Positions 1-9,285 of a DNA stretch of 39,223 nucleotides are shown here, piece by piece (positions within the stretch are counted from its first letter, which is position 1; each line of letters starts with the position of its first letter). Under the pieces are notes generated by a model. That model had not been told where the DNA came from and searched no databases. It saw only the letters and a program-made list of their open reading frames with translations. Where the stretch lies: contig WNKI01000003.1 in the NCBI GenBank assembly GCA_015350385.1, forward strand, positions 2,033,396-2,072,618, given 5' to 3'. The position numbers were made by a program, and so were the translations under genes. This stretch comes from Aculops lycopersici (taxonomy: Eukaryota; Arthropoda; Arachnida; Trombidiformes; Eriophyidae).

Positions 1-74
1 ACGACGTACGTACGTACGTACGTACGTACGACGTACGTACGTACGTAGTACGTAGACGTACGAGAGAGAGAGAG

Positions 75-114
<40 letters not shown>
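1..114. repeat. Compound microsatellite (ACGT)n then (GA)n
   Basis: Bases 1-60 are an imperfect ACGT tetranucleotide run, which is self-complementary. It passes directly into an almost pure GA dinucleotide run up to about 112. It lies at the window edge, so its full length is unknown. No coding signal is seen. Confidence 0.9.
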
Positions 115-116
<2 letters not shown>

Positions 117-824
117 CCAACGACGAGAATGAGTTCGAAATTTAATTTGCATTTACCTGTCCGAGTCCTGAGAGACTCGCAGCTAAATATTATCTTCCTT
201 CACGTTCACTACCTGCACCTCCATCTCTCCATTTATCTAGTCCTCTTATTCCACCAAATAAACACCACCTGAGGGAGTCGTTTCCTGGAATATTTTTTGC
301 GGAAGTTACCCAAAAAGAGGTAATCTTTTGAGATTATGGCTAATCTTCTCTTGCCGCCTTTGCTGGCGGTCAAGTGTTTGTATATATGTTGACAAAGTGT
401 GTTTCCTAGTGGACGCTCGCTCGTGCAACAATTAGTACGCCCGCATTGCACAAATGCCAACACAGCGACACGCACTAATTTCTGTAAACTTTTCTTCCCC
501 TCGCATGCTCGACTCACGCAACCCACAAACAACGTGGGGGCGAAACTATTTTCCACATGGACCATGTGCTTCGTGTGTTCAGCGCAGGAAAAAGTCAGCA
601 GTATCGGCACCAATAGTAACGCGTTGTGTACGAGATTCCACGAGGTTCCCATGTTTGTTACTTTCTAATTAGGGATGCAACTACCTGCTCCTCATTATTG
701 AAAGAGAGACAAATATAATTATCGTCTTGTTACTATTATTCCAATCAACTAATCGAGTCAACGACTAGTTCATCTATTATAAATCACGCAACAATTGCGA
801 GAACCATATCAAGCTAAAGGCAAA
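115..824. other. Noncoding region upstream of NOP58
   Basis: About 700 bases precede NOP58. The only long frame is a 139-codon minus-strand ORF (233-652) with a hydrophobic start but no recognisable domain, which I do not accept as a gene. The last 50 bases hold a TATA-like element (separate entry). Nothing else is recognised. Confidence 0.6.
778..783 (+). promoter_or_regulatory. TATA-like box of NOP58
   Basis: TATAAA lies 47 bases before the NOP58 ATG at 825. A start site about 30 bases downstream would leave a 5' UTR of only about 15-20 bases, in keeping with the short UTRs elsewhere in the window. The placement is inference from spacing. Confidence 0.4.
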
Positions 825-2254
825 ATGTTGGTCTTGTTCGAAACAGCGCAAGGCTATGCAATCTTCAAGGTAAGTAGTTGGTGTCGAATGGTATTGAAAG
901 ACAAGTGTCACTTAAGTTCCTGCTCTAATACTAATCATACTCTCATTTCAATGTTCAGTTGCATAAGGAGAAAAAGTTGGCCAAGATAGATGATTTGGTC
1001 AAGACATTCTATAAGGGAGAGACGGACTTGAACGACATACTTAGTTTGCATCATTTCGAGAGGTTCAAGTCCACAACAGAAGCTGTAAACTCGGCAGCCT
1101 CATTGTTGGATAGTAAGATCGGCAAGAAACTTAAGAAAGCTATCAAGAAATCAATTGTTAAGCAAAATTTGGTTGAGGAGCTTGCAGTTGCTGACCCTAA
1201 ACTAGGAACCAAGATTAAGGAAAAGTATGATATCAATTGTGTGTCTACAAATGCCGTCCAAGAGCTCATGTCGCTGATTAGATACAAGGTTGATGATTTG
1301 ATTCCAGAGTGGTCAAGCGAAGACAACATGGTGATGGAATTGGGCACATCGCACGGAATTGGCAGGTACAAGTTGAAGTTTTCACCCGATAAGGTTGATA
1401 CTATGATTGTTCAAGCAGTTTCGCTATTAGACGATCTAGACAAGGAGCTAAACAATTACATTATGAGATGCAGAGAGTGGTATGGCTGGCATTTTCCCGA
1501 GTTGTCCAAGATTATTCCAGATCACATGACCTATGTAAATACCATTATGACCATCGGAATGAGAGCAGCAGCGGTCGAAACTGACTTGAGTCAAGTAATT
1601 GATGACGAGGAAACGATTGCCAAAGTCAAGGAGTATGCTGAAATATCGATGGGTACAGATATTGCAGATGAAGATTTGGAAAACATCAAGTTCCTTTGCC
1701 AGAATATCATCGAATTAACTGAATACCGTGCACAACTTTACGACTACCTGAGGAATAGAATGATGACAATTGCACCCAATCTAACCATCTTGGTTGGAGA
1801 GCTAGTGGGAGCCAGACTTATCTCACATGCTGGATCCCTAATGAATCTAGCCAAACACCCAGCCTCAACTGTACAGATTCTTGGTGCCGAGAAAGCCTTA
1901 TTTAGAGCCCTGAAAACTAAGCACGACACTCCAAAATATGGTCTCATCTATCATGCTCAGCTTGTTGGACAAAGCAATGCACAAATGAAGGGTAAGATGT
2001 CGAGAATGTTAGCTGCCAAGGCCGCGCTAGCCACACGTGTCGATGCCTTAGGCGATGAGCCAACAAATGCGCTTGGAACAGAGCATCGTGCCAAGCTCGA
2101 ATCAAGATTAAAGATGCTTGAGGATTCCAAGCTGAGAGTGATCAATAATGGAGCCCAAAAGAGGCGACAATCTGGCAAAAACGACAAGTCCTTCGATCAT
2201 CAATCCAAGAAGTTTAGATTTGACGACAATAATCCCAGTATGGATGCTGAATAA
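825..2254 (+). CDS. NOP58: Nucleolar protein NOP58, box C/D snoRNP core protein (two exons)
   Basis: NOP58 is a core component of box C/D snoRNPs, which guide rRNA 2'-O-methylation in the nucleolus. Exon 1 (825-869) encodes MLVLFETAQGYAIFK, the standard NOP58 N-terminus. An 89-bp intron (870-958, GTAAGT...TTCAG, phase 0) leads into exon 2 (959-2254). The product is 446 residues. The NOP5 N-terminal domain is followed by the coiled coil and the Nop RNA-binding domain, with the hallmark strings YGWHFPEL, DKELNNYIMRCREW, GAEKALFRAL and DTPKYGLIYHA. The family usually ends in a long KKE/D-rich tail (about 530 residues in human). Here the tail is short (KRRQSGKNDKSFDHQSKKF and a few acidic residues). 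A frame starting at 959 would miss the true N-terminus, because 959 is an internal Leu codon. A poly(A) signal AATAAA is at 2304-2309. Confidence 0.96.
870..958 (+). other. NOP58 intron 1
   Basis: Donor AAG|GTAAGT and acceptor TTCAG flank 89 bases, with a likely branch site near ACTAAT (about 930-935). The splice joins codon 15 to 16 in phase 0. No snoRNA boxes are seen in it. Confidence 0.92.
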
Positions 2255-2303
2255 TATTTGCAAGAGTAGCGCGCGCTAGATCGTCTTCACTAAAGTTAAT
2301 ACC

Positions 2304-2309
2304 AATAAA
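2304..2309 (+). terminator. Poly(A) signal of NOP58
   Basis: AATAAA begins 50 bases after the NOP58 stop, in the 171-base gap to the convergent NDUFA12. Confidence 0.6.
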
Positions 2310-2372
2310 TGTGTTCCTCAAATCACCTGTACATTCTATGTATAATTTATAACTGTAACTTTGAAGGGGAGA

Positions 2373-2378
2373 TTTATT
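2373..2378 (-). terminator. Poly(A) signal of NDUFA12
   Basis: AATAAA on the minus strand lies 48 bases past the NDUFA12 stop. The 3' ends of the two convergent genes therefore come within about 65 bases of each other and may overlap as transcripts. Confidence 0.6.
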
Positions 2379-2425
2379 CTGCTATGTATGGGTCTCACAC
2401 TATGGTTGTTGATGCTTCATGATGA

Positions 2426-2899
2426 TCACTGTTTTGAACCTATTGCTAACCTTGGACTCGTCTTTGACTTCGGTGTCCAAGCTGTTATCTTTGGCTTGAC
2501 AGTATTGTGAGGCATATAGGCATCTGAGGTTCCAGTCTGATTCTCCATATGAGGCAGCATCCATTCGTAATTAACTGGTTTCTCTACTGTTGGTGGATAT
2601 TCGGTCATGTGTGTCATCCATCTATGCCATTCGGGTGGAATCTGACTAGCGTCATAATTCAAACCCTTTTTTGGGTTGAACTCAACCCATCTATTTCTGG
2701 GCACAAAGTAGTATGGGTTCTCAAAGTACTTATTCCCGTGTGCATCCTCGCCTACCAGTGTTCCGATCTTGAGGTCGTCTTGGTAGTATAGTTTCTTGAG
2801 GGAGTTGATTGCACCCCCGTTGTGTTTCACAATCTCATTGAATTTAAGCACCTTGTCGAATCCAGTCCAGACCTTGATCATCCGGAAGAAGCCGGCCAT
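2426..2899 (-). CDS. NDUFA12: NADH dehydrogenase (complex I) subunit NDUFA12 (B17.2)
   Basis: This is an accessory subunit of mitochondrial respiratory complex I, on the matrix side. The 157-residue product is close to the usual 140-160. The family core is clear: LVGEDAHGNKYFENPYYF (about residues 48-65), then RNRWVEF, then PPEWHRWMTHMTEYPP, which matches the conserved PPEWHRWL-TDxPP segment of vertebrate NDUFA12. The C-terminus ends in a K/T/P-rich tail, as in the family. The gene is intronless and starts at the first ATG of the frame. It converges on NOP58 and diverges from the PDZ-FERM gene. No unusual features are seen. Confidence 0.95.
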   Translation of the reverse strand: MAGFFRMIKVWTGFDKVLKFNEIVKHNGGAINSLKKLYYQDDLKIGTLVGEDAHGNKYFENPYYFVPRNRWVEFNPKKGLNYDASQIPPEWHRWMTHMTEYPPTVEKPVNYEWMLPHMENQTGTSDAYMPHNTVKPKITAWTPKSKTSPRLAIGSKQ

Positions 2900-4057
2900 T
2901 TTGTTTGATTGGGTAATAGGTGATTTTTAATGATTTCTTAATATAAAATGGAGATAGTAGTAATACACGAGCTCGAAGCTCATTGAAACGAAAACAAACC
3001 ATCTCTCGCCTGGAATATTTTGTCTCAGGTTAACTGCAGGACTAGCGCTCACAGAGCAACTTGCCAGAGAAATCTGCAGTCAGCGAGGAGTGGGAGAGTT
3101 TTTATTGCAACGAACTGTATCAGCTGCGAAACCAAATCAGCGGGGGCGCTGCTGAAAGCAGAAAATGGAATGGATTGAGAGAAAGAAAAAGTGATGAGTG
3201 GTGGCCGAAATCGATGGTTCGTCCACTCGACATCGGGCGGCCCCGCTTCGTCATTGTGGTCAGTTTCTGCGTTAAACCGGGCACACAAAATGAAACAAGA
3301 GGACTTTTGTGGATCACATCTCACCATTTGTCCGAATGGGATCCCCAGTTTTTCTCATTGGCTCTTCCTCGAAATTGCAGCAATCAAGGCGGCAGCAGCA
3401 GCAGCAGCGGCGGAGGTAGCGTCCGCTGGACTGACGGCGGTACTTGCGAGTTCCTGTTGCACTGATCACCGCAGATAACTTGTGGCTTGGATTCCATCGA
3501 ACTCGAGCTGACTGGCGACTTTCGAAGCAGCACAAGACAGTCGCACACAAAGTGAACGGGAATTTCCAGTGAAAGGGAATCCAAGTCGATTTTTTTGTTG
3601 ATCGCAAGAGTTCGCAAGTTAACATGGGAATTAGCGACACAGCAAAACGCAATCGACGTTATTGGGGCGTTTATTAATTTTGGCTCTGAAACCAATAAAT
3701 TATTTTGACACCTTTTAATATTTAAGCAATCTACCTGTTGGTTATACACCCTAAGCATAATAATCTCAAGTAACACGTACGTATCATCACGAATCTCTGC
3801 ACCTGCTTCACTTTCTAACATTTTTACGCCCAAAAAACAAACTTGGCACGAATTTTATTGGATGGACACTCGAGTTTCGGTAACATCAATGAGCATCTAT
3901 TAGAAAAGTATAGCAAAAACAATCGAGCGACTAGGACAGTATTAGTTTCGCAAGCATGACATTTAACTAGATCATTTACTCGACAATTTTAGACAAAACT
4001 TATTTATGAACGCAACAAGTAATCTTCAAGGGGAGAATCTCAAAACAACACACAATA
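2900..4057. other. Divergent intergenic region, NDUFA12 to the PDZ-FERM gene
   Basis: This 1.16-kb stretch must hold the promoters of NDUFA12 (-) and the PDZ-FERM gene (+). Overlapping frames of 65-149 codons between 3049 and 3833 occur on both strands without domain similarity and look like chance, driven by a GCAGCAGCAGC run near 3390. One ACCTGTTG octamer is at 3733-3740. No RNA gene is recognised. Confidence 0.5.
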
Positions 4058-6487
4058 ATGGATTCAGTTAATGAGACTATGCCACGGACCTACACCATCA
4101 GAAAGAGTCCGCACCTCGGCTTTGGCTTCGTGGCCGGCGACGACTTTCCCACCATCGTCAAGGTGGTCGAAAGGAATGGACCAAGTTTCAAGCTACTCCA
4201 AGCGGGCGATGTAATCATGGAGGTCAATGGGAGGAACGTGGAAGACATGGACAGGAGGCAGATTATTGATTTTATCCAAAATTGTCAGGATGAAATTCGT
4301 ATCACCGTCCGTCAGCCTTCATATGAGGAGTCAATAAGGGCCAAGAATTTAGCCGACCCTCGATTCTACACTTTGAATCGGCCACCAATATTCAATAATT
4401 TCAACTCGCACACTATGAACAATAGGCATCAGCCAAACATATACCCGCAAATGCCACAACAATCTCAGTCGAATCCACCGCCACTAAATCGTTTAGTTAC
4501 TTCAATAGCAGCTCAGCAACAACCCCCGTTCTACCCGCAGCTGCCGCCTAAGTCGCCGAGCATCCTCTACTCTAAGGTGCTAAAGGGCGAAACACCACCC
4601 GTGCAAATAAGACAACAACCACAACTACCTCAGCAATCCAGATCACTAGCAACCAGTGCGTTTAATCTCAGCACCATACATAAGCAGCAACCACCACAAC
4701 CACTCACACCAACTGATAAAACTAAGTCCTCAAATAATGTATTGAAACAACTGTCGCCAACTAATGGTGCGGGCCAATTTGATAAATCTATAACCCATGG
4801 ATCCTCCATGACATTGGGAAGGAATCATATGAATTATGGTCGCCACTCGCCTTTGCCTCAGAGGTGCAAGAGCTCAATGGACAAGTCAAACAAGAAGCAA
4901 GTTGACAACGACAATCATCATGATGAGCCTCAATTGAAGCGCAGCAATACAATGAGACCCATGAAGAAACCACCAAAGGAAGTGCTCGAGATTTTTCAAG
5001 TCATCATCAAGATCTTCTTTGAGATAGGGTCAACACGAGTGCTGAAATATAATCAAGACACCACAGTTGGAACCATTCTTGAAACCTTGAATGCTCGAAT
5101 TACAGGTAACTCGCCCCATACAGAGCGTATCAAGAAGTACTTTGGATTGGCCGTGACTGTTGGAGCAAACAATGATGGCGAGGAATCTAAGGATAGGCCT
5201 TTGAGGCGAAAGCTTATGTACATACTCGGTGAGAATGACTCAATTATGAAGATCAGGCAACTACCTTATGCACAAAGTCTGAGAATAGTATACAGGATGG
5301 TCTATCCTCCTAACGATGTTCGACTCCTCTACGATCAAGATAAAGTGGCTTTCGAATACCTCTATCAACAATCGTGCAACGATCTCAAACAAGAGAGATT
5401 CTCGCCTGAGTTAGATGAAGACAATGCTCTCAAACTATCCGCTCTACACCTAGTTGAGTATGTCTATTCTAATCACTCCAAGGCTCACGGAAACAGCAAA
5501 GACCCAAAGGACTATATTAAATTGATCAAAAAGACTCCTGGTATCATGTTCTTTGTGCCAGCATCTATGGCTGAAGCGGTGCTAGACAAGAAGGGCAAGA
5601 GGATCAGTAGTCAATGCAAGAAGTTGAAAGTTAGGTTGATCGAGCAGTTGAAGAAAAACTTCGAGGAGTTTGACTTTGATCTACCTAAGGGAAAGTCAAC
5701 AACAAACTTGAATTGCTACTCGGCCACCTCCTTTCATGAACTATCCTTACCTGAGATACAGTCGCATAGTGACCATATCAAGTTGCTGTTCCTGAAGCAT
5801 CTCAGCCAGCTCCCATGTTACGGTTGCTCCAAGAAACCGAACGTAAGTGAAAGTCCCGTGGAGCGCAACAGTGCTGGTGAGTGTTCTAGCTCACTAGATA
5901 GTGTACCAAGGACATCGGATTCATCTCCTCTACTTAAACAGGATAAGTCAACTCTAGCAACAAATGGGAATAGACCTCCGGTTGAAAATCCGATCTCTAG
6001 GTTGGCTCAGATGAACTCTATTCGTTCACTAAACTCCTCACAAACTCCAACTAGCTCAAACGCACCTATGGACCAACCGGACATGGCGCAAACTCCCTCG
6101 ATTGAAAGTATATCATCTATAACGTTCAACAACTCACCCTCACCGCAACAACAACCACAAGTCACTTCGTATTCGCAACACAATGAAAGTTATCTTAACG
6201 CCATGACAAGTTCTTCTCAAAGGTCAAATGGTATGTCTCGCTTTGACCCAACATCTTCGCATATGGAACCGTCACCAATGCCTCGCCATATGCATGCTGC
6301 CAAGACTATGGATTATCACCATTCAAGTATAGACAAGTTATATAGTCAGCGTTACAAGAATGAACGATCCTCGATTGATGAAATGTTGAAAGGTGTCATT
6401 CTACGCCCACCACCTTCAACACAGATTTTAACTGACCAAGACATCAAGCAACTGCTTGTACCACCGCCACCTAGAATATTCAATTAA
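4058..6487 (+). CDS. PDZ and FERM domain protein of the FRMPD family, F3 lobe not found
   Basis: The 809-residue intronless product begins with a PDZ domain (about 10-90) carrying the carboxylate-binding loop LGFGF and the typical AGDVIMEVNGRNVEDM segment. A Q/P-rich linker follows. A FERM domain starts near residue 306: the F1 ubiquitin-like lobe (VIIKIFFEIGSTRVLKYN, resembling KVFFENGQTKAFKF of FRMPD) and the F2 helical lobe (VAFEYLYQQSCNDLKQERF, ALKLSALHLVEY) up to about 590. Vertebrate FRMPD1/3/4 are cortical scaffolds at synapses or in cell polarity, and FRMPD1/4 bind LGN. After F2 the family should continue into a PH-like F3 lobe. Here a Ser/Gln-rich region runs to the end, finishing in KQLLVPPPPRIF. 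A GTAAGT string at 5840-5845 lies just after F2, but no F3-coding exon is visible before the next gene. The exact FRMPD orthologue is not assigned. Confidence 0.85.
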   Translation: MDSVNETMPRTYTIRKSPHLGFGFVAGDDFPTIVKVVERNGPSFKLLQAGDVIMEVNGRNVEDMDRRQIIDFIQNCQDEIRITVRQPSYEESIRAKNLADPRFYTLNRPPIFNNFNSHTMNNRHQPNIYPQMPQQSQSNPPPLNRLVTSIAAQQQPPFYPQLPPKSPSILYSKVLKGETPPVQIRQQPQLPQQSRSLATSAFNLSTIHKQQPPQPLTPTDKTKSSNNVLKQLSPTNGAGQFDKSITHGSSMTLGRNHMNYGRHSPLPQRCKSSMDKSNKKQVDNDNHHDEPQLKRSNTMRPMKKPPKEVLEIFQVIIKIFFEIGSTRVLKYNQDTTVGTILETLNARITGNSPHTERIKKYFGLAVTVGANNDGEESKDRPLRRKLMYILGENDSIMKIRQLPYAQSLRIVYRMVYPPNDVRLLYDQDKVAFEYLYQQSCNDLKQERFSPELDEDNALKLSALHLVEYVYSNHSKAHGNSKDPKDYIKLIKKTPGIMFFVPASMAEAVLDKKGKRISSQCKKLKVRLIEQLKKNFEEFDFDLPKGKSTTNLNCYSATSFHELSLPEIQSHSDHIKLLFLKHLSQLPCYGCSKKPNVSESPVERNSAGECSSSLDSVPRTSDSSPLLKQDKSTLATNGNRPPVENPISRLAQMNSIRSLNSSQTPTSSNAPMDQPDMAQTPSIESISSITFNNSPSPQQQPQVTSYSQHNESYLNAMTSSSQRSNGMSRFDPTSSHMEPSPMPRHMHAAKTMDYHHSSIDKLYSQRYKNERSSIDEMLKGVILRPPPSTQILTDQDIKQLLVPPPPRIFN

Positions 6488-6542
6488 AAAGGTCTATTTG
6501 GATCACGTTTAGCATATGAGTTATTATCTTGAAATCAGCGAG

Positions 6543-6548
6543 TTTATT
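6543..6548 (-). terminator. Poly(A) signal overlapping the GTF2H3 stop codon
   Basis: The minus strand reads TGAATAAAC at the end of GTF2H3, so AATAAA begins on the last base of the stop codon. The 60-base gap to the convergent PDZ-FERM gene, which itself ends CAATTAAAAA, leaves almost no 3' UTR. Confidence 0.5.
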
Positions 6549-7411
6549 CATCTTCCTCCTTCCCTGACAATATCCGCCATTTTGCTTATAACTTTGGTTG
6601 GTAGATTCATCTTAAAGTGTGTCTGACAACTTGAACAAATGGGACTAAAGGTACAAAAGATGGACAAACATACAGAGCATACATAACCTATGTCTATTAT
6701 CTTGCGGTGACAAAAACATGCCGCCCAATGAGTGGCCTTACGTCTCTCGGGTAGTAGCAGGGTATCTCTCACTGAGTTGCTTGGTGAGAATATCCACAAT
6801 AAATACTGAAGATTGCCTGCAATGTCAGGTACATTTAAATAGTGGCCACCTGTTAAATCACAGCCTTGTTCAATTATTGAGCCTCCTCTGAAGTTCTCCT
6901 CTTTCATGAAGACGCATCCATCAATGGGAACGCAGATTTTCTGGGCGGCAAAGAAGGAGTTCATGAGATTCATGTATTGTGATGCATATGAGTCAACTTG
7001 AACGGAGCAACTAACAATCAATATCCTAGAGTTGACACCTTGTTTGAGGTTGTTTATCTTGCACAAAGCCATTCCAATGGCACTGGCAAGCAGACATTCA
7101 TTACTAGCCAATGGACGACTCTTTTCGATGAGATCTATTAAACCATTGCGTAGTATTTCGGTGACAAATGCAAACTTTTCAAATTGTCCATGAGTTGGCG
7201 CCGAGCCTTTAGGTGGATTGATGGCTCTATCTGTGGATAGTACAAGTTTGTTCCTTGTTGTATAACTAGCAATAACAGTGAGTTCGTTTTTCTCGTCTAA
7301 CATGAGATGTGAGTTGCAGAATGTCACTATTGAATCGAGCCATTTTGCGAACTTAACCTTGTTTACATTTGCCGACGGCGAACAGTCGATTATAACCGAT
7401 AAGCTGGACAT
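6548..7411 (-). CDS. GTF2H3: TFIIH core subunit p34 / Tfb4 (GTF2H3)
   Basis: GTF2H3 is a structural subunit of the TFIIH core, used in RNA polymerase II initiation and nucleotide excision repair; it pairs with p44. The 287-residue product (human 308) has an N-terminal vWA-like fold starting SSLSVIIDCSP, the central SRILIVSC and IDGCVFMKE strands, GGHYLNVPD and LLWIFSP. It ends in a C4-type zinc module (CFCHRKIIDIGYVCSVC, then CSSC). All these are family hallmarks. I start the gene at the ATG at 7411; two codons upstream the frame only offers GTG. It is intronless, with a poly(A) signal overlapping the stop. Confidence 0.95.
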   Translation of the reverse strand: MSSLSVIIDCSPSANVNKVKFAKWLDSIVTFCNSHLMLDEKNELTVIASYTTRNKLVLSTDRAINPPKGSAPTHGQFEKFAFVTEILRNGLIDLIEKSRPLASNECLLASAIGMALCKINNLKQGVNSRILIVSCSVQVDSYASQYMNLMNSFFAAQKICVPIDGCVFMKEENFRGGSIIEQGCDLTGGHYLNVPDIAGNLQYLLWIFSPSNSVRDTLLLPERRKATHWAACFCHRKIIDIGYVCSVCLSIFCTFSPICSSCQTHFKMNLPTKVISKMADIVREGGR

Positions 7412-7708
7412 CTTCACGAGTGAGATCTAATAGATTCAATTCATGATGACGTTGACAATAAATGAAATTGTATATGGTAAAAATAATTAGCTGGATTAAT
7501 TTTGAAAAGTTGGAGTTTTATTTTGGAAAATTTCTCATTGGCTTTGCACTCGTGGGGTGCTCCCCGATTTTTCCTGGATTTGAATGTCGTTGCTGCAAGT
7601 TGCAACGTGAAGCGCGCGGCCCGCGCGTGCCACCGAGAAGACACAATTGCATCAACGGAACAGGATGGCGTCTCTAATTAGGTTCGTCCCAATAATTTAT
7701 TAATCGTT
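7412..7708. other. Spacer with GTF2H3 promoter and a GC palindrome
   Basis: The region upstream of GTF2H3 and downstream of the secreted Q-rich gene. Short frames on both strands (67-71 codons) show no similarity. The only notable structure is the perfect hairpin at 7613-7627 (separate entry). Confidence 0.5.
7613..7627. repeat. Perfect inverted repeat CGCGCGG-C-CCGCGCG
   Basis: Seven bases are mirrored exactly around one central C, in an otherwise AT-rich gap about 200 bases upstream of the GTF2H3 start. All arm pairs are G:C. The function is unknown. Confidence 0.7.
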
Positions 7709-7714
7709 TTTATT
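7709..7714 (-). terminator. Poly(A) signal of the secreted Q-rich gene
   Basis: AATAAA on the minus strand is 57 bases beyond the TAA stop at 7771-7773. Confidence 0.55.
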
Positions 7715-7770
7715 ATTATTCCATCATTTTGGTTTGTTTTTTTGTTAGGGCTCTTGGTGTTGTTAACTTA

Positions 7771-9236
7771 TTACTGTCTTGAGGCGTGCGTGCTAGAGCC
7801 GAGCACCGACGATGAAGAGGATGAGGACGAAGAGGATGAGATTGAGGATGCAATTGGTGAGCTTTGGACAACAGGTTGTGATTGGGATATTGGCGATGGG
7901 TTAACAATGGCGGCCGATTGTTGTGACTGCTGGGCAACTGCCTGTTGTGGCTGCTGCTGTTGGATCGACTGGATTTGTTGTTGTTGTTGTTGGGATTGGA
8001 CTGAGGCCGATGATTGCTGAGGTGGCTGTGGGTCGGATCTCTTGACGTGCTGGTTCAGGTAGGGAACGTGCAACTTGAAGCGGCCATCCTTGTTAGGATC
8101 TTCGTTTGAGGTCAGTGAGAATGGAAAGGAGATGAGCTTGTTGAATTGCGAGTTCGGCGCTAATTGCTCGGCCAAGCTAACCATGCTTGAGTTGTAGCCT
8201 GACGATGAGGAGGAGGAAGAGGAGCTAGGTTGCATTTGGCTCCTTTGGTTGCTAGACGCTCCAGTCTGCTGGACCATTGAGTCCAAGATTGAGGCAAACT
8301 CATTGTATTGTTGGTTCTGTTGTTGGGGTATCATATTCTGGCCTTGCTGTTGCGATTGTTGCTGGCCAGCGCCCACATGTTGCTGTGGCTGCTGCTGCTG
8401 GCTACCCGATCCCATTTGACTGGCCGATGGCACTCCACCGTTAGGCGACAGGTATTGCGCAATCAGGTGCGAGGCAGACGAGAGTAGTCCACCGGCGTTT
8501 CCACCACTTTGCTGCGAGTTCATGATGCCAGCCTGTTGCTGCTGCTGTTGTGGGTACATCGATTGCTGTTGGCCTTGCTGATTAGGTCCTGGCAACATTG
8601 AGCCAATTGGTTGCGATGAGGCGGCGTTCATTTGCGAGTAGATTGAGGCCGAGTCGTAGTTGAGAGCTGGCTGTTGGGCACCGTTTTGTTGGCCGGCCGA
8701 CAGGAATTGGTTGGCGTTAGATGCTGGCAGGTAACCGTTTGGCAGGTAGCCACTGGGAATTTGTGAGTATGGGTTGAACTGCTGGTTCAGCGAGTTGATT
8801 TGCTGTTATTTATTGTTTGTTTTGGGTTGGGTTGTTGAATGCGAGAGTTAGTAAGATTTTCAGTAAAATATTCTTGTTTGGTTGGTTAGCGAGTTGTCAG
8901 CAGAGAATGGCATAGCTCAATACTTACATCCCATGGTTGGCGCTGGGCCGAATTTACCGAAGCAGCGGGTTGCACCTGTTGCTGAGTGCTACTAGCGGAT
9001 GCCGATTGCTTCTTGTTACCGAAAATCTTGCTCTTAACCTTCTCAAAGTAGTCGCTAAGACTTCTCGCCGTTCGGGTTCGTGTCTGTTGGGTGGACAACA
9101 ATCGTGAAGCTAGTGATGGTTGTTGCTGTTGTGGTTGCGCGGCAGGTTGTTGCTCTTTGGCCTGACAGGAAGTCAACAGCAGGCTGCTTGCGACAGCCAG
9201 TGCCACAATGGCAAAGGTCGTCTGTTTGAGTGTCAT
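7771..9236 (-). CDS. Secreted Q-rich low-complexity protein, unrecognised (two coding exons)
   Basis: I do not recognise the family. Exon 1 (8928-9236) starts with a clear signal peptide (MTLKQTTFAIVALAVASSLL, cleavage probably after SCQA near residue 26). Donor GAT|GTAAGT and acceptor AACAG bound a 125-bp phase-0 intron (8803-8927); exon 2 (7771-8802) completes 446 residues. Without the splice the second part would lack its first 57 codons, which read in frame up to the acceptor and stop just beyond it. After SDYFEKVKSKIFG the chain becomes Gln/Ser/Asn-rich, with a tandem motif PSGYLPNGYLPASN (GYLP motifs occur in arthropod cuticle and resilin-type proteins). Near residues 345-358 lies the only non-repetitive island, FKLHVPYLNQHVKR, ending in a dibasic pair. 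A structural extracellular or cuticular role is inference; a dibasic-processed secreted precursor is an alternative. Confidence 0.75.
8803..8927 (-). other. Intron of the secreted Q-rich gene
   Basis: Minus-strand donor GTAAGT (8927-8922) and acceptor AACAG flank 125 bases. Both coding exons stay in frame across it (phase 0), and each frame closes with a stop if read through. Confidence 0.85.
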
Positions 9237-9285
9237 GTGATTGAATTAAATTTGTTATCGGCAATTATTGTTGAGAGTTAGTTAT

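Noticed and set aside
233..652. 139-codon minus-strand frame with a signal-peptide-like start
   Set aside because: No domain or motif after the first 25 residues, no poly(A) signal or promoter placed for it, and it lies in the NOP58 upstream region. Chance is the simpler reading.
870..958. Box C/D snoRNA within the NOP58 intron
   Set aside because: Looked for because snoRNP protein genes often host snoRNAs, but no RUGAUGA / CUGA pair with a terminal stem is present.
3049..3833. Overlapping frames of 65-149 codons on both strands
   Set aside because: They overlap each other in several phases, contain poly-Ala or poly-Ser from a GCA/AGC run, and show no similarity.
7742..8020. Plus-strand frame rich in Cys, Trp, Asp and Glu
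   Set aside because: It is the antisense of the poly-Ser/poly-Gln coding part of the secreted Q-rich gene.
9055..9264. Second minus-strand frame over the start of the secreted Q-rich gene
   Set aside because: It runs in another phase of exon 1. The accepted frame has the signal peptide and a working splice junction.
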